From positions 1 through 16,756 of the forward strand of contig JBBTWV010000029.1 of the NCBI GenBank assembly GCA_038062615.1: a DNA stretch of 16,756 bases. The letters are read 5' to 3'. A program made the position numbers and the translations under genes. Source of the DNA: JBBTWV01 sp038062615 (GTDB lineage: Bacteria; Patescibacteriota; Gracilibacteria; UBA1369; UM-FILTER-53-11). This document shows, piece by piece, positions 7,998 through 15,228 of this stretch. A model generated the notes under the pieces. That model saw nothing but the letters and a program-made list of their open reading frames with translations. It searched no databases and was not told where the DNA came from. How positions within the stretch are numbered: the first letter of the stretch is position 1; every line of letters begins with the position of its first letter.

Positions 7998-8011
7998 TAA
8001 ACATTAGGCAC

Positions 8012-9118
8012 CTAAACTTTAAGCGGCATGATGATGTAGAGGTAGTCATCGCGCTTGAGAGGACGTACCACTACTGGTGTTAATTTTTCATCCATCTCAA
8101 TCGTAACGCTGTCTTTGAGGTGTGCAAGCACATCCAGAAGATACTGTGAGTTAAGAGCCACTTTGTTGTTTTCGCCTGTCATTTTGATGTCCATTTCGGC
8201 ACGTTCCTCGCCCACGCTGGTCTCATCCGTGGCGATTTGCAACCGGCCGTCGTTGGTGACCGAGAGCTTAATATTATTATTATTTTCCTTGGCAAAAAGG
8301 CTCACGCGCTTGGTGGCCGTTGAAAGATTTGCCACATTGGCCTCCAGCTTCGTGCGGACAGCCTTGGGGATGATCTTTTCGTAGTCAGGAAAGTTGCCCT
8401 CAATGAGACGGGAGATGAGTTCAATACCACCCACCGAAAACAGAATTTGGTTCTTAGAAATATGAATTTCCACCGGCTCTTTTTCAAACTTGGAGCTCAA
8501 AATTCGTCCAAGCTCCAGGAGGGTTTTCACCGGCACAATACACTCTACATTTTTTTCAATTTTCTTTACCAGCTTCGTTTTTTTCTCAGCTAGGCGGAAG
8601 CTATCCGTTGCCACCATTTTTAAAATATCTTTATCCGCTTGCATGTAAACTCCGGCCAAAATCGGGCGGCTACTGGAAGCCGATGCCGAAAAAACCGTGC
8701 AATCAATAGCGCCATTGAGGTCGGCGGCTAAAATCTGCAACGACGCATCCTTTTCGATATTTGGAATAGGCGGAAATTCGTCCGGTGAAATTCCCTTAAT
8801 TTTTGTCTGGGATGATTTTGATTTGAGGTGAAGCACCATTCCGTCTTCCACTTTCAACTCCACGTCTTGGTCAGAAAGAAGGGCAATGTAGTGTGTAATA
8901 AGTTTTGCGGGAATTGTGATAGCACCTTCATTTTTAATTTCAGCAGGAATGGAATAGTTAATGGCGATTTCCAAATTCGTCGCAGAAAAAAACAGTCTCT
9001 TGTTTGAGGCTTTTAGGAGAATGTTATTGAGGACCGGCAACGTGGTGGATGGATTGACGGCACAGCTCACAACATCCAACGCAAAGTGGAGATCCTTTTG
9101 AAGACAAGTAAGTTTCAT
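8012..9118 (-). CDS. dnaN: DNA polymerase III beta subunit (sliding clamp)
   Basis: DnaN dimerises into a ring around DNA and tethers the replicative polymerase and repair enzymes. The 368 residues match the family length (about 366) and its three-fold repeated clamp domains. Recognisable features are the N-terminus MKLTCLQKDLHFALDVVSCA, TTLPVLNNILLKA at about 25-37 in domain 1, SSSRPILAGVYM in domain 2, MVATDSFRLAEKK (the ATDGHRLA-like motif), and the C-terminal YIIMPLKV, equivalent to the usual YLIMPMRL. The ATG at 9118 gives the canonical N-terminus; the preceding bases contain no Shine-Dalgarno. No dnaA is visible in the window. A 536-bp non-coding stretch precedes it, and mfd follows 171 bp downstream on the same strand. 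Confidence 0.97.
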   Translation of the reverse strand: MKLTCLQKDLHFALDVVSCAVNPSTTLPVLNNILLKASNKRLFFSATNLEIAINYSIPAEIKNEGAITIPAKLITHYIALLSDQDVELKVEDGMVLHLKSKSSQTKIKGISPDEFPPIPNIEKDASLQILAADLNGAIDCTVFSASASSSRPILAGVYMQADKDILKMVATDSFRLAEKKTKLVKKIEKNVECIVPVKTLLELGRILSSKFEKEPVEIHISKNQILFSVGGIELISRLIEGNFPDYEKIIPKAVRTKLEANVANLSTATKRVSLFAKENNNNIKLSVTNDGRLQIATDETSVGEERAEMDIKMTGENNKVALNSQYLLDVLAHLKDSVTIEMDEKLTPVVVRPLKRDDYLYIIMPLKV

Positions 9119-9580
9119 ATCAATTCAGTCACCGGCCATTATTGCCTAAACGTAACGTCAAAACAACAAAAAATATACATTTAGATGATTGATGATGATG
9201 ATAGGGCCTTGTTAAGATGCTGGTTTTATTGTTTTAGGCTATATTGTAAGAAGTTCGACCTTTTGAAGGCTTCCCCAAAGCCGCAGAGTAGAAAGTGTAA
9301 CAAAAATTGTATGCAATCCGTTTTATGTTGAGTAAGCCGAGCCACAGCCAAATTAAGCTAAATAGTGCGCCGAAAGACGCCATTTTATTAGCAGCTAAGG
9401 TGTAAAAGGGCAGGTGCAAGGCCTCAAAAATAAAAACATATCGACGTCAAAGAGTCTTTTTCTCCCCGCCAGGAAGCCCAGCGGGCGTGTATAAAAAAAT
9501 AGTTTTTTGCACATCCGCAATATGTTCAAAAACTGTTAACAACAAGTATAAAAAACCTTCAAAGTATGGGTAGTAAGAAG

Positions 9581-9618
9581 AAATAACCTTAAAAAGAACT
9601 CCAAAATAACCTTAAAAA
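9581..9618. repeat. 15-bp direct repeat, 23-bp period
   Basis: AAATAACCTTAAAAA occurs exactly at 9581-9595 and again at 9604-9618, a period of 23 bp or about two helical turns. A weaker relative (ATAAAAAACCTTC) lies at 9548-9560. The right copy forms the U-tract side of the rnj terminator on the minus strand. The role is unknown. Confidence 0.85.
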
Positions 9619-9638
9619 CCGGCCAATAAGGTGGCCGG
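9614..9638 (-). terminator. Intrinsic terminator of rnj
   Basis: On the minus strand, 16 nt after the rnj stop, CCGGCCA (9638-9632) and TGGCCGG (9625-9619) form a perfect 7-bp GC-rich stem around a 6-nt loop (CCTTAT). TTTTT (9618-9614) follows immediately, and more T-rich sequence after it. This is the classical stem plus U-tract arrangement, and it should separate rnj transcription from dnaN. Confidence 0.85.
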
Positions 9639-9654
9639 CCTTCAAAACTCTACT

Positions 9655-11577
9655 TTAGATTTCAACAAGGATCGGAAGAATAAGGGGGTGGCGTTCAATT
9701 TTTCGGTGCGAAAACCGGTCTAAACTTCCTCTTATGAACGCTTTGATTTCTCCCCGCTTGCCATTTGGCATTCGCGACATTGCCTCGGCGTAGGCTTTTT
9801 TGGAAACTTGCACGGTTTCGTTCACAATCTCCTGGGCTTCTTTCATGTAGATAAAACCGCGGGAAATGACCTCCGGGTCGCGTACGAGCTTCTGGGTTTT
9901 GGCATCGAGGGTGAAAAGCACCACCAAAACGCCGTTTTCTGCCATAATCTGGCGATCCATGATGATTTGTGTAGCGCTGTCCCCTACGCCTTTACCGTCA
10001 ATCATAATATAGTTGGCACTTACCTTATGGGCGCTCTTGTGGGCCTCGCCCTTGCTTACCTCCATAACATCACCGTTTTCCAGAATGATGGTATTTTTCT
10101 CTGCCATGCCAAGCTCGCGGCCAATTTCGGCGTGAGCCTGTCTCATGAAAAGTTCGCCGTGGATGGGAATCAAATATTTAGGTTTTACCAAATTAATCAT
10201 GAGTTTTAAGTCTTCGCGTTGTGCGTGGCCAGAAGTATGCACATCCATAACCTGATTGAAAATTACCTTGGCCCCCAGCCGAACCAGTCCGTTAATCACG
10301 GTATAAATAGAACGTTCATTGCCGGGAATAGGAGACGAAGAAAGCACGATGGTGTCACCGCGCTTAATAGAAACGTGGGAGTGGTCGCCAATCGCCATAC
10401 GCGTAAGAGCCGACATCGCCTCGCCCTGCGCACCGGTGGTGAGAATAAGCGTGTGCTCGTCTTTGGTCTTACCAATTTTGTTGACGGGCTGAAGGAGCCC
10501 TGGCGGCGCCTTAATGAACTGAAGTTGTTGAGCAATAGAAATGTTATCCGCCATACTGCGGCCAGAAAGAAAAACCTTACGATTATAATAAGCCGCCGAA
10601 TTAATAATCTGCTGAATACGTCCGATGAGCGAGGCAAACGCCGCAATAATGATGCGTCCTTTGGCTCCTTTAATAATTTCATCTAACGTTTCGCCGATTT
10701 TTTTCTCGGACATGGTGTAGCCGGGTTTGAGCGCGTTGGTGGAGTCCGAAAAAAGCGCGATGACGTTTTGTGAGCCCAGCTGAGCGATTTTGGCATAGTC
10801 CGCCGGCTGTTGGAAAACAGGAGTGTAGTCAAACTTAAAGTCACCCGTGTGCACCATGGTGCCGGCGGGGGTGCGGAGGATAACGCCAAGTCCATCGGGA
10901 ATGCTGTGGTTTACACGGAACCAGTCCACCGTAAAATTTCCCAGCCGCATGCTCTTGGCAGGGTCAATTTCGTGGAGCTGAGCTTTGCGCTCCAAGCCAA
11001 ATTCTTCCAGCCGTTTTTTTACCAAACCGATAGTGAGTTTTGCGCTGTAAATAGGGGGAAAACCGAGTTTTGGGAGGAGGTACGGAATGGCGCCAATGTG
11101 ATCCAAATGCCCGTGCGTTATGAGGATGCCGCGAATGCGGTCCAGCTTATCCATTAAGTAAGAAACATCGGGGATGACGTAATCAATGCCGAGCATGTCT
11201 TCTTCCGGGAATTGGAACCCCATATCTACAATGACGATGTCTCGTTCGTATTCAAAAATCATCATATTTTTGCCAACCTCGTCCAAGCCTCCTAGGGGAA
11301 TTATGCGCAATGTGCCATGTGTGGCCGGCCCGACGTCACGCCGCGGCGACGTTCGCGGTAGTTCATTTGGGTTTCCCGGGAGTCGCTTAAGAGCTGCCGC
11401 TTTTTTGTGATACGGCGTACTTCCCTGGCGGGACGGAGGTGTATTTGCCGCGGGAGGAGACGGAGCCGCACGCGTGGCCACTTCAAAAACAATTTTTTCA
11501 CCCGCTGCTCCGGCAATGTTTTGAGAAATCCATTGATCTAATTTTTCCGTATGTTTTTTGTCATCTTGCATAGACAT
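9655..11577 (-). CDS. rnj: Ribonuclease J (metallo-beta-lactamase / beta-CASP RNase) with long N-terminal extension
   Basis: RNase J is a cytoplasmic zinc-dependent endo- and 5'-3' exoribonuclease that processes and degrades mRNA and rRNA precursors. The catalytic core starts at about residue 89 (LRIIPLGGLDEVGKN). Metal-binding motifs are HGHLDH at 155-160, HTGDF at 243-247 with D246, SDST at 277-280 leading into the beta-CASP domain, DVHTSGHAQREDL at 445-457 and PIHGE at 471-475. The C-terminal RNase J domain follows to residue 640. The family norm is about 555, and the excess is mostly an N-terminal extension of about 88 residues rich in Pro, Ala, Thr, Arg and Lys that looks disordered. The start is the ATG at 11577 or two codons on (11571). 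No other Met precedes the core, so one of these is likely correct. There is no Shine-Dalgarno, and the gene diverges from murD across 16 bp. Confidence 0.96.
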   Translation of the reverse strand: MSMQDDKKHTEKLDQWISQNIAGAAGEKIVFEVATRAAPSPPAANTPPSRQGSTPYHKKAAALKRLPGNPNELPRTSPRRDVGPATHGTLRIIPLGGLDEVGKNMMIFEYERDIVIVDMGFQFPEEDMLGIDYVIPDVSYLMDKLDRIRGILITHGHLDHIGAIPYLLPKLGFPPIYSAKLTIGLVKKRLEEFGLERKAQLHEIDPAKSMRLGNFTVDWFRVNHSIPDGLGVILRTPAGTMVHTGDFKFDYTPVFQQPADYAKIAQLGSQNVIALFSDSTNALKPGYTMSEKKIGETLDEIIKGAKGRIIIAAFASLIGRIQQIINSAAYYNRKVFLSGRSMADNISIAQQLQFIKAPPGLLQPVNKIGKTKDEHTLILTTGAQGEAMSALTRMAIGDHSHVSIKRGDTIVLSSSPIPGNERSIYTVINGLVRLGAKVIFNQVMDVHTSGHAQREDLKLMINLVKPKYLIPIHGELFMRQAHAEIGRELGMAEKNTIILENGDVMEVSKGEAHKSAHKVSANYIMIDGKGVGDSATQIIMDRQIMAENGVLVVLFTLDAKTQKLVRDPEVISRGFIYMKEAQEIVNETVQVSKKAYAEAMSRMPNGKRGEIKAFIRGSLDRFSHRKIERHPLILPILVEI

Positions 11578-11590
11578 AGGATAAACTATA
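11558..11590. promoter_or_regulatory. Interlocked divergent promoters for rnj and murD (putative leaderless transcripts)
   Basis: Only 16 bp separate the two start codons. For murD, TTGTCA at 11558-11563 and TAAACT at 11582-11587 have an 18-nt spacer and put transcription initiation at about the A of its ATG (11594). For rnj, TATAGT on the minus strand (11590-11585) ends 7 nt before its ATG (11577); I find no good -35 at the right distance. The two -10 elements overlap. The spacing is certain; promoter assignment is inference. Confidence 0.4.
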
Positions 11591-11593
11591 TTT

Positions 11594-13039
11594 ATGAAAA
11601 TTGCGATTATTGGTTACGGTGTGGAAGGCCGCGCACTGGCGGAATATTTTATGAAAAAGGGTTACGATATTACGGTTTGTGATGCCCACGAAAAGCCAAA
11701 ACCGCCAAACATTGGAAGCCGCATAAAGTTCCGTTTTGGGCCGCAGTATCTGCAAAACCTCGGTGAGTTTGACATGATTTTCCGCAGTCCGGGCGTGCCA
11801 TATCTTTCTCCTGAGTTTGATCCCGTCCGCAAAAAATTAACCAGCCTAACGCGTTATTTTTTTGACCACTGCCCCTGCCCTATTGTTGGAATTACCGGCA
11901 CCAAAGGCAAGGGCACCACTTCTACACTCCTCTACGAAATGGCCAAAATGGCTTTTGTGCCAAAGGGGCGGAATGTTTTTTTGGGAGGAAATATTGGCCG
12001 TCCGCTGCTCGTTTTTTTGCCCGAGCTGACGGAACGAGACATTGTTATTTTGGAGCTATCAAGTTTTCAACTTCAAGATTTGCACAAGAGTCCGCATATT
12101 GCCGTAGTTCTTGGCATCACGCCCGATCACCTGGATCATCATCAAAACATGAATGAGTACGTGGCTGCCAAAAGCAATATTGTGAATTTTCAAAATATAA
12201 ATGATATTGCCGTTTTGGACATGGATAATGAGAAAAGCACGCAGTTTGCGCAGATGACTCCGGCGCAAAAATTTTCGGTGTCTATGAAAGACGCCCCTAG
12301 GCCGAGTCGTCCCGAGGCTAAGCTACAGCGAACGCCTCAGCAGGCGGCTGAGACCTTTATAAAAGCCGGCAGTTTTGTTCTGCGCGATAATAAAGAGACG
12401 ATGATCTTTGGCCAAAAGGGCGAGACCAAACTTTTGGGAGAGCACAATGTAAAAAATATTCTTACGGCGGCCACGGCGGCACACGCCCTCGGCGTACCGG
12501 TGGAAGCCATTACCAAGGTAGCGCGAGAGTTTTCCGGCCTGCCACATCGGCTGGAATTCGTGGGAGAGATGAATGGAGCCAAATTTTATAATGATTCCGC
12601 TTCTACCAATCCCGATACCGCGATTGCCGCTCTGCGCTGTTTTAATAATCCCGTTATTTTGATTCTTGGCGGGTCCGATAAAAATGTTGATTTTACGCCG
12701 TTAGCGAAAGAAATTTCTTGGCGGCACAATATAAGGACGGTCATTCTCATGGGCGAGACCCAAAAAAACCTCGAGCATGTTATTGAGACGGCGGCGGAAT
12801 ACGAGCAAAAAAAGATACAGAGCAACGGTCACGAAATTCACCGGCGTGAAGTTCCGTTGGAGCTTATCTTAAGCGAAAACTACCAGGAAGCCTTTATGGT
12901 GGCGCGTTTGTTGGCTCAGCCCGGCGATACCGTGCTCCTCTCCCCCGCTTGCGCCAGTTTTGATATGTTCGATAACTATCAGCAGCGCGGCGATATTTTT
13001 AGAAATTTTGTTACCGATATTGGCCAAATGGGCTTATAA
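11594..13039 (+). CDS. murD: UDP-N-acetylmuramoyl-L-alanine:D-glutamate ligase MurD
   Basis: MurD adds D-glutamate to UDP-MurNAc-L-Ala using ATP, a cytoplasmic step of peptidoglycan precursor synthesis. The 481 residues show the Rossmann-like N-terminal domain (MKIAIIGYGVEGRAL), the Mur-ligase P-loop TGTKGKGTTS at 101-110, and ELSSFQL at 154-160. The loop HLDHHQNMNEYVAAKSNIV follows, with the lysine at 193 in the position carbamylated in this family. Further family motifs are HNVKN at 284-288, LPHRLE at 316-321, NDSASTNPDT at 333-342, GGSDKN at 359-364, and LSPACASFDMFDNYQQRG at 449-466. It is slightly longer than typical (about 440-450), partly through a charged, Pro-rich insert at about 228-256 in the central domain. 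The start is fixed because the first beta strand begins at residue 2. An AGGA lies 12 nt upstream, too far to be a convincing ribosome-binding site. Confidence 0.97.
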   Translation: MKIAIIGYGVEGRALAEYFMKKGYDITVCDAHEKPKPPNIGSRIKFRFGPQYLQNLGEFDMIFRSPGVPYLSPEFDPVRKKLTSLTRYFFDHCPCPIVGITGTKGKGTTSTLLYEMAKMAFVPKGRNVFLGGNIGRPLLVFLPELTERDIVILELSSFQLQDLHKSPHIAVVLGITPDHLDHHQNMNEYVAAKSNIVNFQNINDIAVLDMDNEKSTQFAQMTPAQKFSVSMKDAPRPSRPEAKLQRTPQQAAETFIKAGSFVLRDNKETMIFGQKGETKLLGEHNVKNILTAATAAHALGVPVEAITKVAREFSGLPHRLEFVGEMNGAKFYNDSASTNPDTAIAALRCFNNPVILILGGSDKNVDFTPLAKEISWRHNIRTVILMGETQKNLEHVIETAAEYEQKKIQSNGHEIHRREVPLELILSENYQEAFMVARLLAQPGDTVLLSPACASFDMFDNYQQRGDIFRNFVTDIGQMGL

Positions 13040-13040
13040 T

Positions 13041-13044
13041 AGGA
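13041..13044 (+). promoter_or_regulatory. Possible Shine-Dalgarno (AGGA) for the small secreted protein
   Basis: AGGA lies 4 nt before the ATG at 13049, just after the murD stop. It is the only start codon in the window with a reasonable purine-rich site at a usable distance, and it supports ATG 13049 as the start. It belongs to a gene internal to an operon, whereas the promoter-proximal genes lack such a site. Confidence 0.45.
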
Positions 13045-13048
13045 CGGC

Positions 13049-13528
13049 ATGAAAAAGATTTTCACTCTGTGGTTCACGGCTCTCTACCTTGCGGCGGTAC
13101 TCATGCCGGCCAGTGTTTTTGCGGTGGCGGATAAAGACCTTAAACAAAAACTCAACGTCAAAGGGTGGTGCACCAAACGCTCATTCAAACAGCAGAACAG
13201 GTATCAAGCCTATGGCGACAAATTTGTGATTATCGGCGTGGAAAAAATTCGCATCGGCAAACTTAAAAAAATGTGGACGTGCCATTATATTATAAAAAAT
13301 GGGCTAAACGATCGCACTTCCATTGAACACTGGGACGGGAATAAAAAAGGAGACGAACCTTTTCGGGTTCTGGAACATCGCTATGACGTGGAGCATGAAA
13401 AAGTGCTGGAGGACGGCATCCAAGACGCATGGATTTCGCAGGATCCCAAGACAAAAATAAGTACGCAATGTTATTTTTCGTCGCTCAATAATACGACGGT
13501 TTGTGCCAAACTGAATCTGGAACACTAA
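13049..13528 (+). CDS. Small secreted four-cysteine protein, function unknown
   Basis: This 159-residue protein starts with a textbook Sec signal peptide: MKK, a hydrophobic core at about 4-19, and a cleavage-like SVFA before VADKD at residue 25/26. The mature part of about 134 residues is rich in Lys and aromatic residues, with predicted mixed strands, and contains exactly four cysteines (C41, C78, C141, C152), compatible with two disulfides after export. I recognise no family. It follows murD by 9 nt and is probably cotranscribed, which hints at an envelope role but does not prove it. Its stop codon is only 4 nt from the stop of the convergent zinc-ribbon gene, with no terminator between them. 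Confidence 0.88.
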   Translation: MKKIFTLWFTALYLAAVLMPASVFAVADKDLKQKLNVKGWCTKRSFKQQNRYQAYGDKFVIIGVEKIRIGKLKKMWTCHYIIKNGLNDRTSIEHWDGNKKGDEPFRVLEHRYDVEHEKVLEDGIQDAWISQDPKTKISTQCYFSSLNNTTVCAKLNLEH

Positions 13529-13532
13529 GTTC

Positions 13533-15218
13533 CTAGTACACCATTTTTAAATAGCATTTCTCGCAGTAAACGGTTTCTGGTCGTTCTGGTGAATATGTAG
13601 AATGTATCTTTTCTCCGCATTTTTTGCAGGTACGGTACCAGAGCTGCTGAGGATTTCTTCGGCCTAAGCGTTTTTGATTTCTACAATCGGGACAATGATC
13701 GGGAATTGGTAAGCCAAGTGAACGGTAAAATTTAAGCTCCTCAGCAATGACTCTATAATTTTTCCCGCATGCTACGCATGCAAGAATTTCTTTCACAATG
13801 GAATCAGTGGCGGCGTGAATATCATCGGGAATACTCTCTGACGCAAGCGTTTCTTTGCCCATGGTATAGGGGAGATCGGCTCGCCATGTCCATCCATTTT
13901 GTATTATTTCTTCTTTGGTGAGAGGGAAAAATTCTGCTGCGTTCGTTTCATTGTATCCATACGGGGACATGGTGGCCGGGAAAAATTCACCGAACGTTTC
14001 TTCTTGATTCATTTGTTCAATAATGAGGCCGGTGAGTTTTTCATATTCTTCTTTGGTATATTGCTTATTTAAAATGCAGTATTTTTTGCGACGGAGAGAA
14101 ATACACCCCAAGAGGTTGTCGCATTGCACACAATTATCACTGTAAAAAGTGTAGTGCGATTGGTTGCAGTACAGAGAAAAAAGCACCATATATCCATTGT
14201 CGTTTGTGATGCACTCATAGCAAAGCTCCGGAGAGCCACTTTGAATTTGATCGTAACACCAAATTGGTCCGTCAGATCGTTCAATCCAGCGCGAATTTTC
14301 TGAATTTGTACTTACATATCCAATAACGTTACGGCAGTTAAAAAGATGATCACCAAAACAGTTTTCGCAATTCTGCAGATTCATATTCTTGCGAGGGAAT
14401 TTCAGTGCGAAATCGGCGAATTGTGCATATAGCGCATTAAGCCCTGAGCGTGAACTCAGGCGCAATTCTGTTGTGCGTCTTCGGTACTCCTCTTCCGTGT
14501 ATGGCTTGTTGAAAATGTGGAAGCGTTTTTGGCGTAATCCAACGCATGCAACGCAATCACTGCACCCCTTAAGGTCAAATCCAAAGAAACAATCATTGCA
14601 GTTTTCGGAATTTTGAAGGAATGCACACCGATATAAGCGTTGAGAGTCAACACTCTCATACACCAGCTCCGAACCCAATTTGACACCTTCGCAGTCCACA
14701 CAAAATTTTGATTGATCGCAAATACGACAGTAGAGGCAGTCCTGTGCTTTCCACATACCAAAACAGAGATAGCAATTTCTTGAAAAGGCCACATCGAATG
14801 TATACGCACAATTTTCACTCATCACGCCATCGTCATTCACCATGGCACGCTGAGGAACGCGTGCCAGAAGCTCACCGTACTGCTTGAAAAACGGACGGTC
14901 AAAATCATAAGCGGTTCCAAAAGAAATAGGGTCCCATTTGCTTCCCCACCAACATGAGTTGCAATAAACCGGATAGGGATGATCGGGTGCGTGGACGGTA
15001 ACAATATTATTACTGCACAAGTTGCATAGTCGTGAATAGAGTGTGCGTTCATTGCGCCAGGCAAGTTTGCGCTGACGCCTACATTCCGGACAAAGTTTTG
15101 GAGGCGGAATGATATATTTTTTGCCATTTATAAAAGGAGAAACTTTCTCGTAAAATACAATATCGTCGTCGCTCACATCGAACTTTTGGCTACAATGCCT
15201 GCAAGCTTTTTCAATCAT
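13533..15218 (-). CDS. Cysteine-rich twin zinc-ribbon protein, function unknown
   Basis: The 561 residues contain 41 cysteines, many as CxxC pairs. The N-terminal module has four CxxC pairs (6/9, 43/46, 65/68, 86/89), and the C-terminal module has four more (481/484, 509/512, 531/534, 552/555). The last three pairs of each module have identical spacing (18 and 17 residues between pairs) and shared sequence: CPECRRQRKL.WRN versus CPDCRNQKRLGRRN, then VYCNSC versus VYCEKC. The middle (about 133-395) is also duplicated: LRQKRFHIFNKPYTEEEY at 228-245 matches LRRKKYCILNKQYTKEEY at 375-392, each preceded by clustered cysteines. Zinc binding is strongly suggested; the role is unknown. From memory, such proteins are common in CPR genomes and inconsistently annotated. 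I chose the ATG at 15218 (MIEKACRHC) because the frame upstream to 15353 only overlaps the flippase gene. The start lies 10 nt after the flippase stop, so the two form an operon. Confidence 0.92.
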   Translation of the reverse strand: MIEKACRHCSQKFDVSDDDIVFYEKVSPFINGKKYIIPPPKLCPECRRQRKLAWRNERTLYSRLCNLCSNNIVTVHAPDHPYPVYCNSCWWGSKWDPISFGTAYDFDRPFFKQYGELLARVPQRAMVNDDGVMSENCAYTFDVAFSRNCYLCFGMWKAQDCLYCRICDQSKFCVDCEGVKLGSELVYESVDSQRLYRCAFLQNSENCNDCFFGFDLKGCSDCVACVGLRQKRFHIFNKPYTEEEYRRRTTELRLSSRSGLNALYAQFADFALKFPRKNMNLQNCENCFGDHLFNCRNVIGYVSTNSENSRWIERSDGPIWCYDQIQSGSPELCYECITNDNGYMVLFSLYCNQSHYTFYSDNCVQCDNLLGCISLRRKKYCILNKQYTKEEYEKLTGLIIEQMNQEETFGEFFPATMSPYGYNETNAAEFFPLTKEEIIQNGWTWRADLPYTMGKETLASESIPDDIHAATDSIVKEILACVACGKNYRVIAEELKFYRSLGLPIPDHCPDCRNQKRLGRRNPQQLWYRTCKKCGEKIHSTYSPERPETVYCEKCYLKMVY

Positions 15219-15228
15219 GTTATTTGGG

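Larger units (their letters stand above)
9119..9654. other. 536-bp intergenic region between rnj and dnaN, no secure gene
   Basis: This is the longest gene-free stretch. It is AT-rich and must hold the dnaN promoter, but I find no clean -35/-10 pair. It contains the rnj terminator (9614-9638), a 15-bp direct repeat (9581-9618), a GAT-rich trinucleotide run (9184-9203), and a CCCGC/GCGGG inverted repeat around 9467-9484. A relaxed DnaA-box match TTTTGCACA lies at 9505-9513, flanked by one-mismatch variants TGTATAAAA (9488-9496) and TGTTCAAAA (9523-9531). These matches are weak individually. A short minus-strand frame with one hydrophobic segment (9234-9419, TTG start) exists but lacks supporting signals. 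An unrecognised small RNA here cannot be excluded. Confidence 0.5.

Noticed and set aside
7723..8049. Open frames on both strands (94 and 65 codons) across the dnaN-mfd gap
   Set aside because: They translate through the GC-rich inverted repeats and overlap the ends of mfd or dnaN. The products are Arg-rich or Ser-rich low-complexity sequence, so the repeat explains the open frames.
9234..9419. 61-codon minus-strand frame with one hydrophobic segment
   Set aside because: TTG start, no ribosome-binding site, no neighbouring signal. A 49-residue version from an internal ATG is possible, but I cannot support it.
9467..9484. CCCGC/GCGGG hairpin as a terminator
   Set aside because: It has a five-pair stem with a loop of about nine nucleotides or more and is followed by purine- or A-rich sequence on both strands, not a U-tract.
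9119..9654. tmRNA, RNase P RNA, tRNA or riboswitch in the large gap
   Set aside because: I looked for the conserved cores and a tRNA-like cloverleaf or CCA end and found none.
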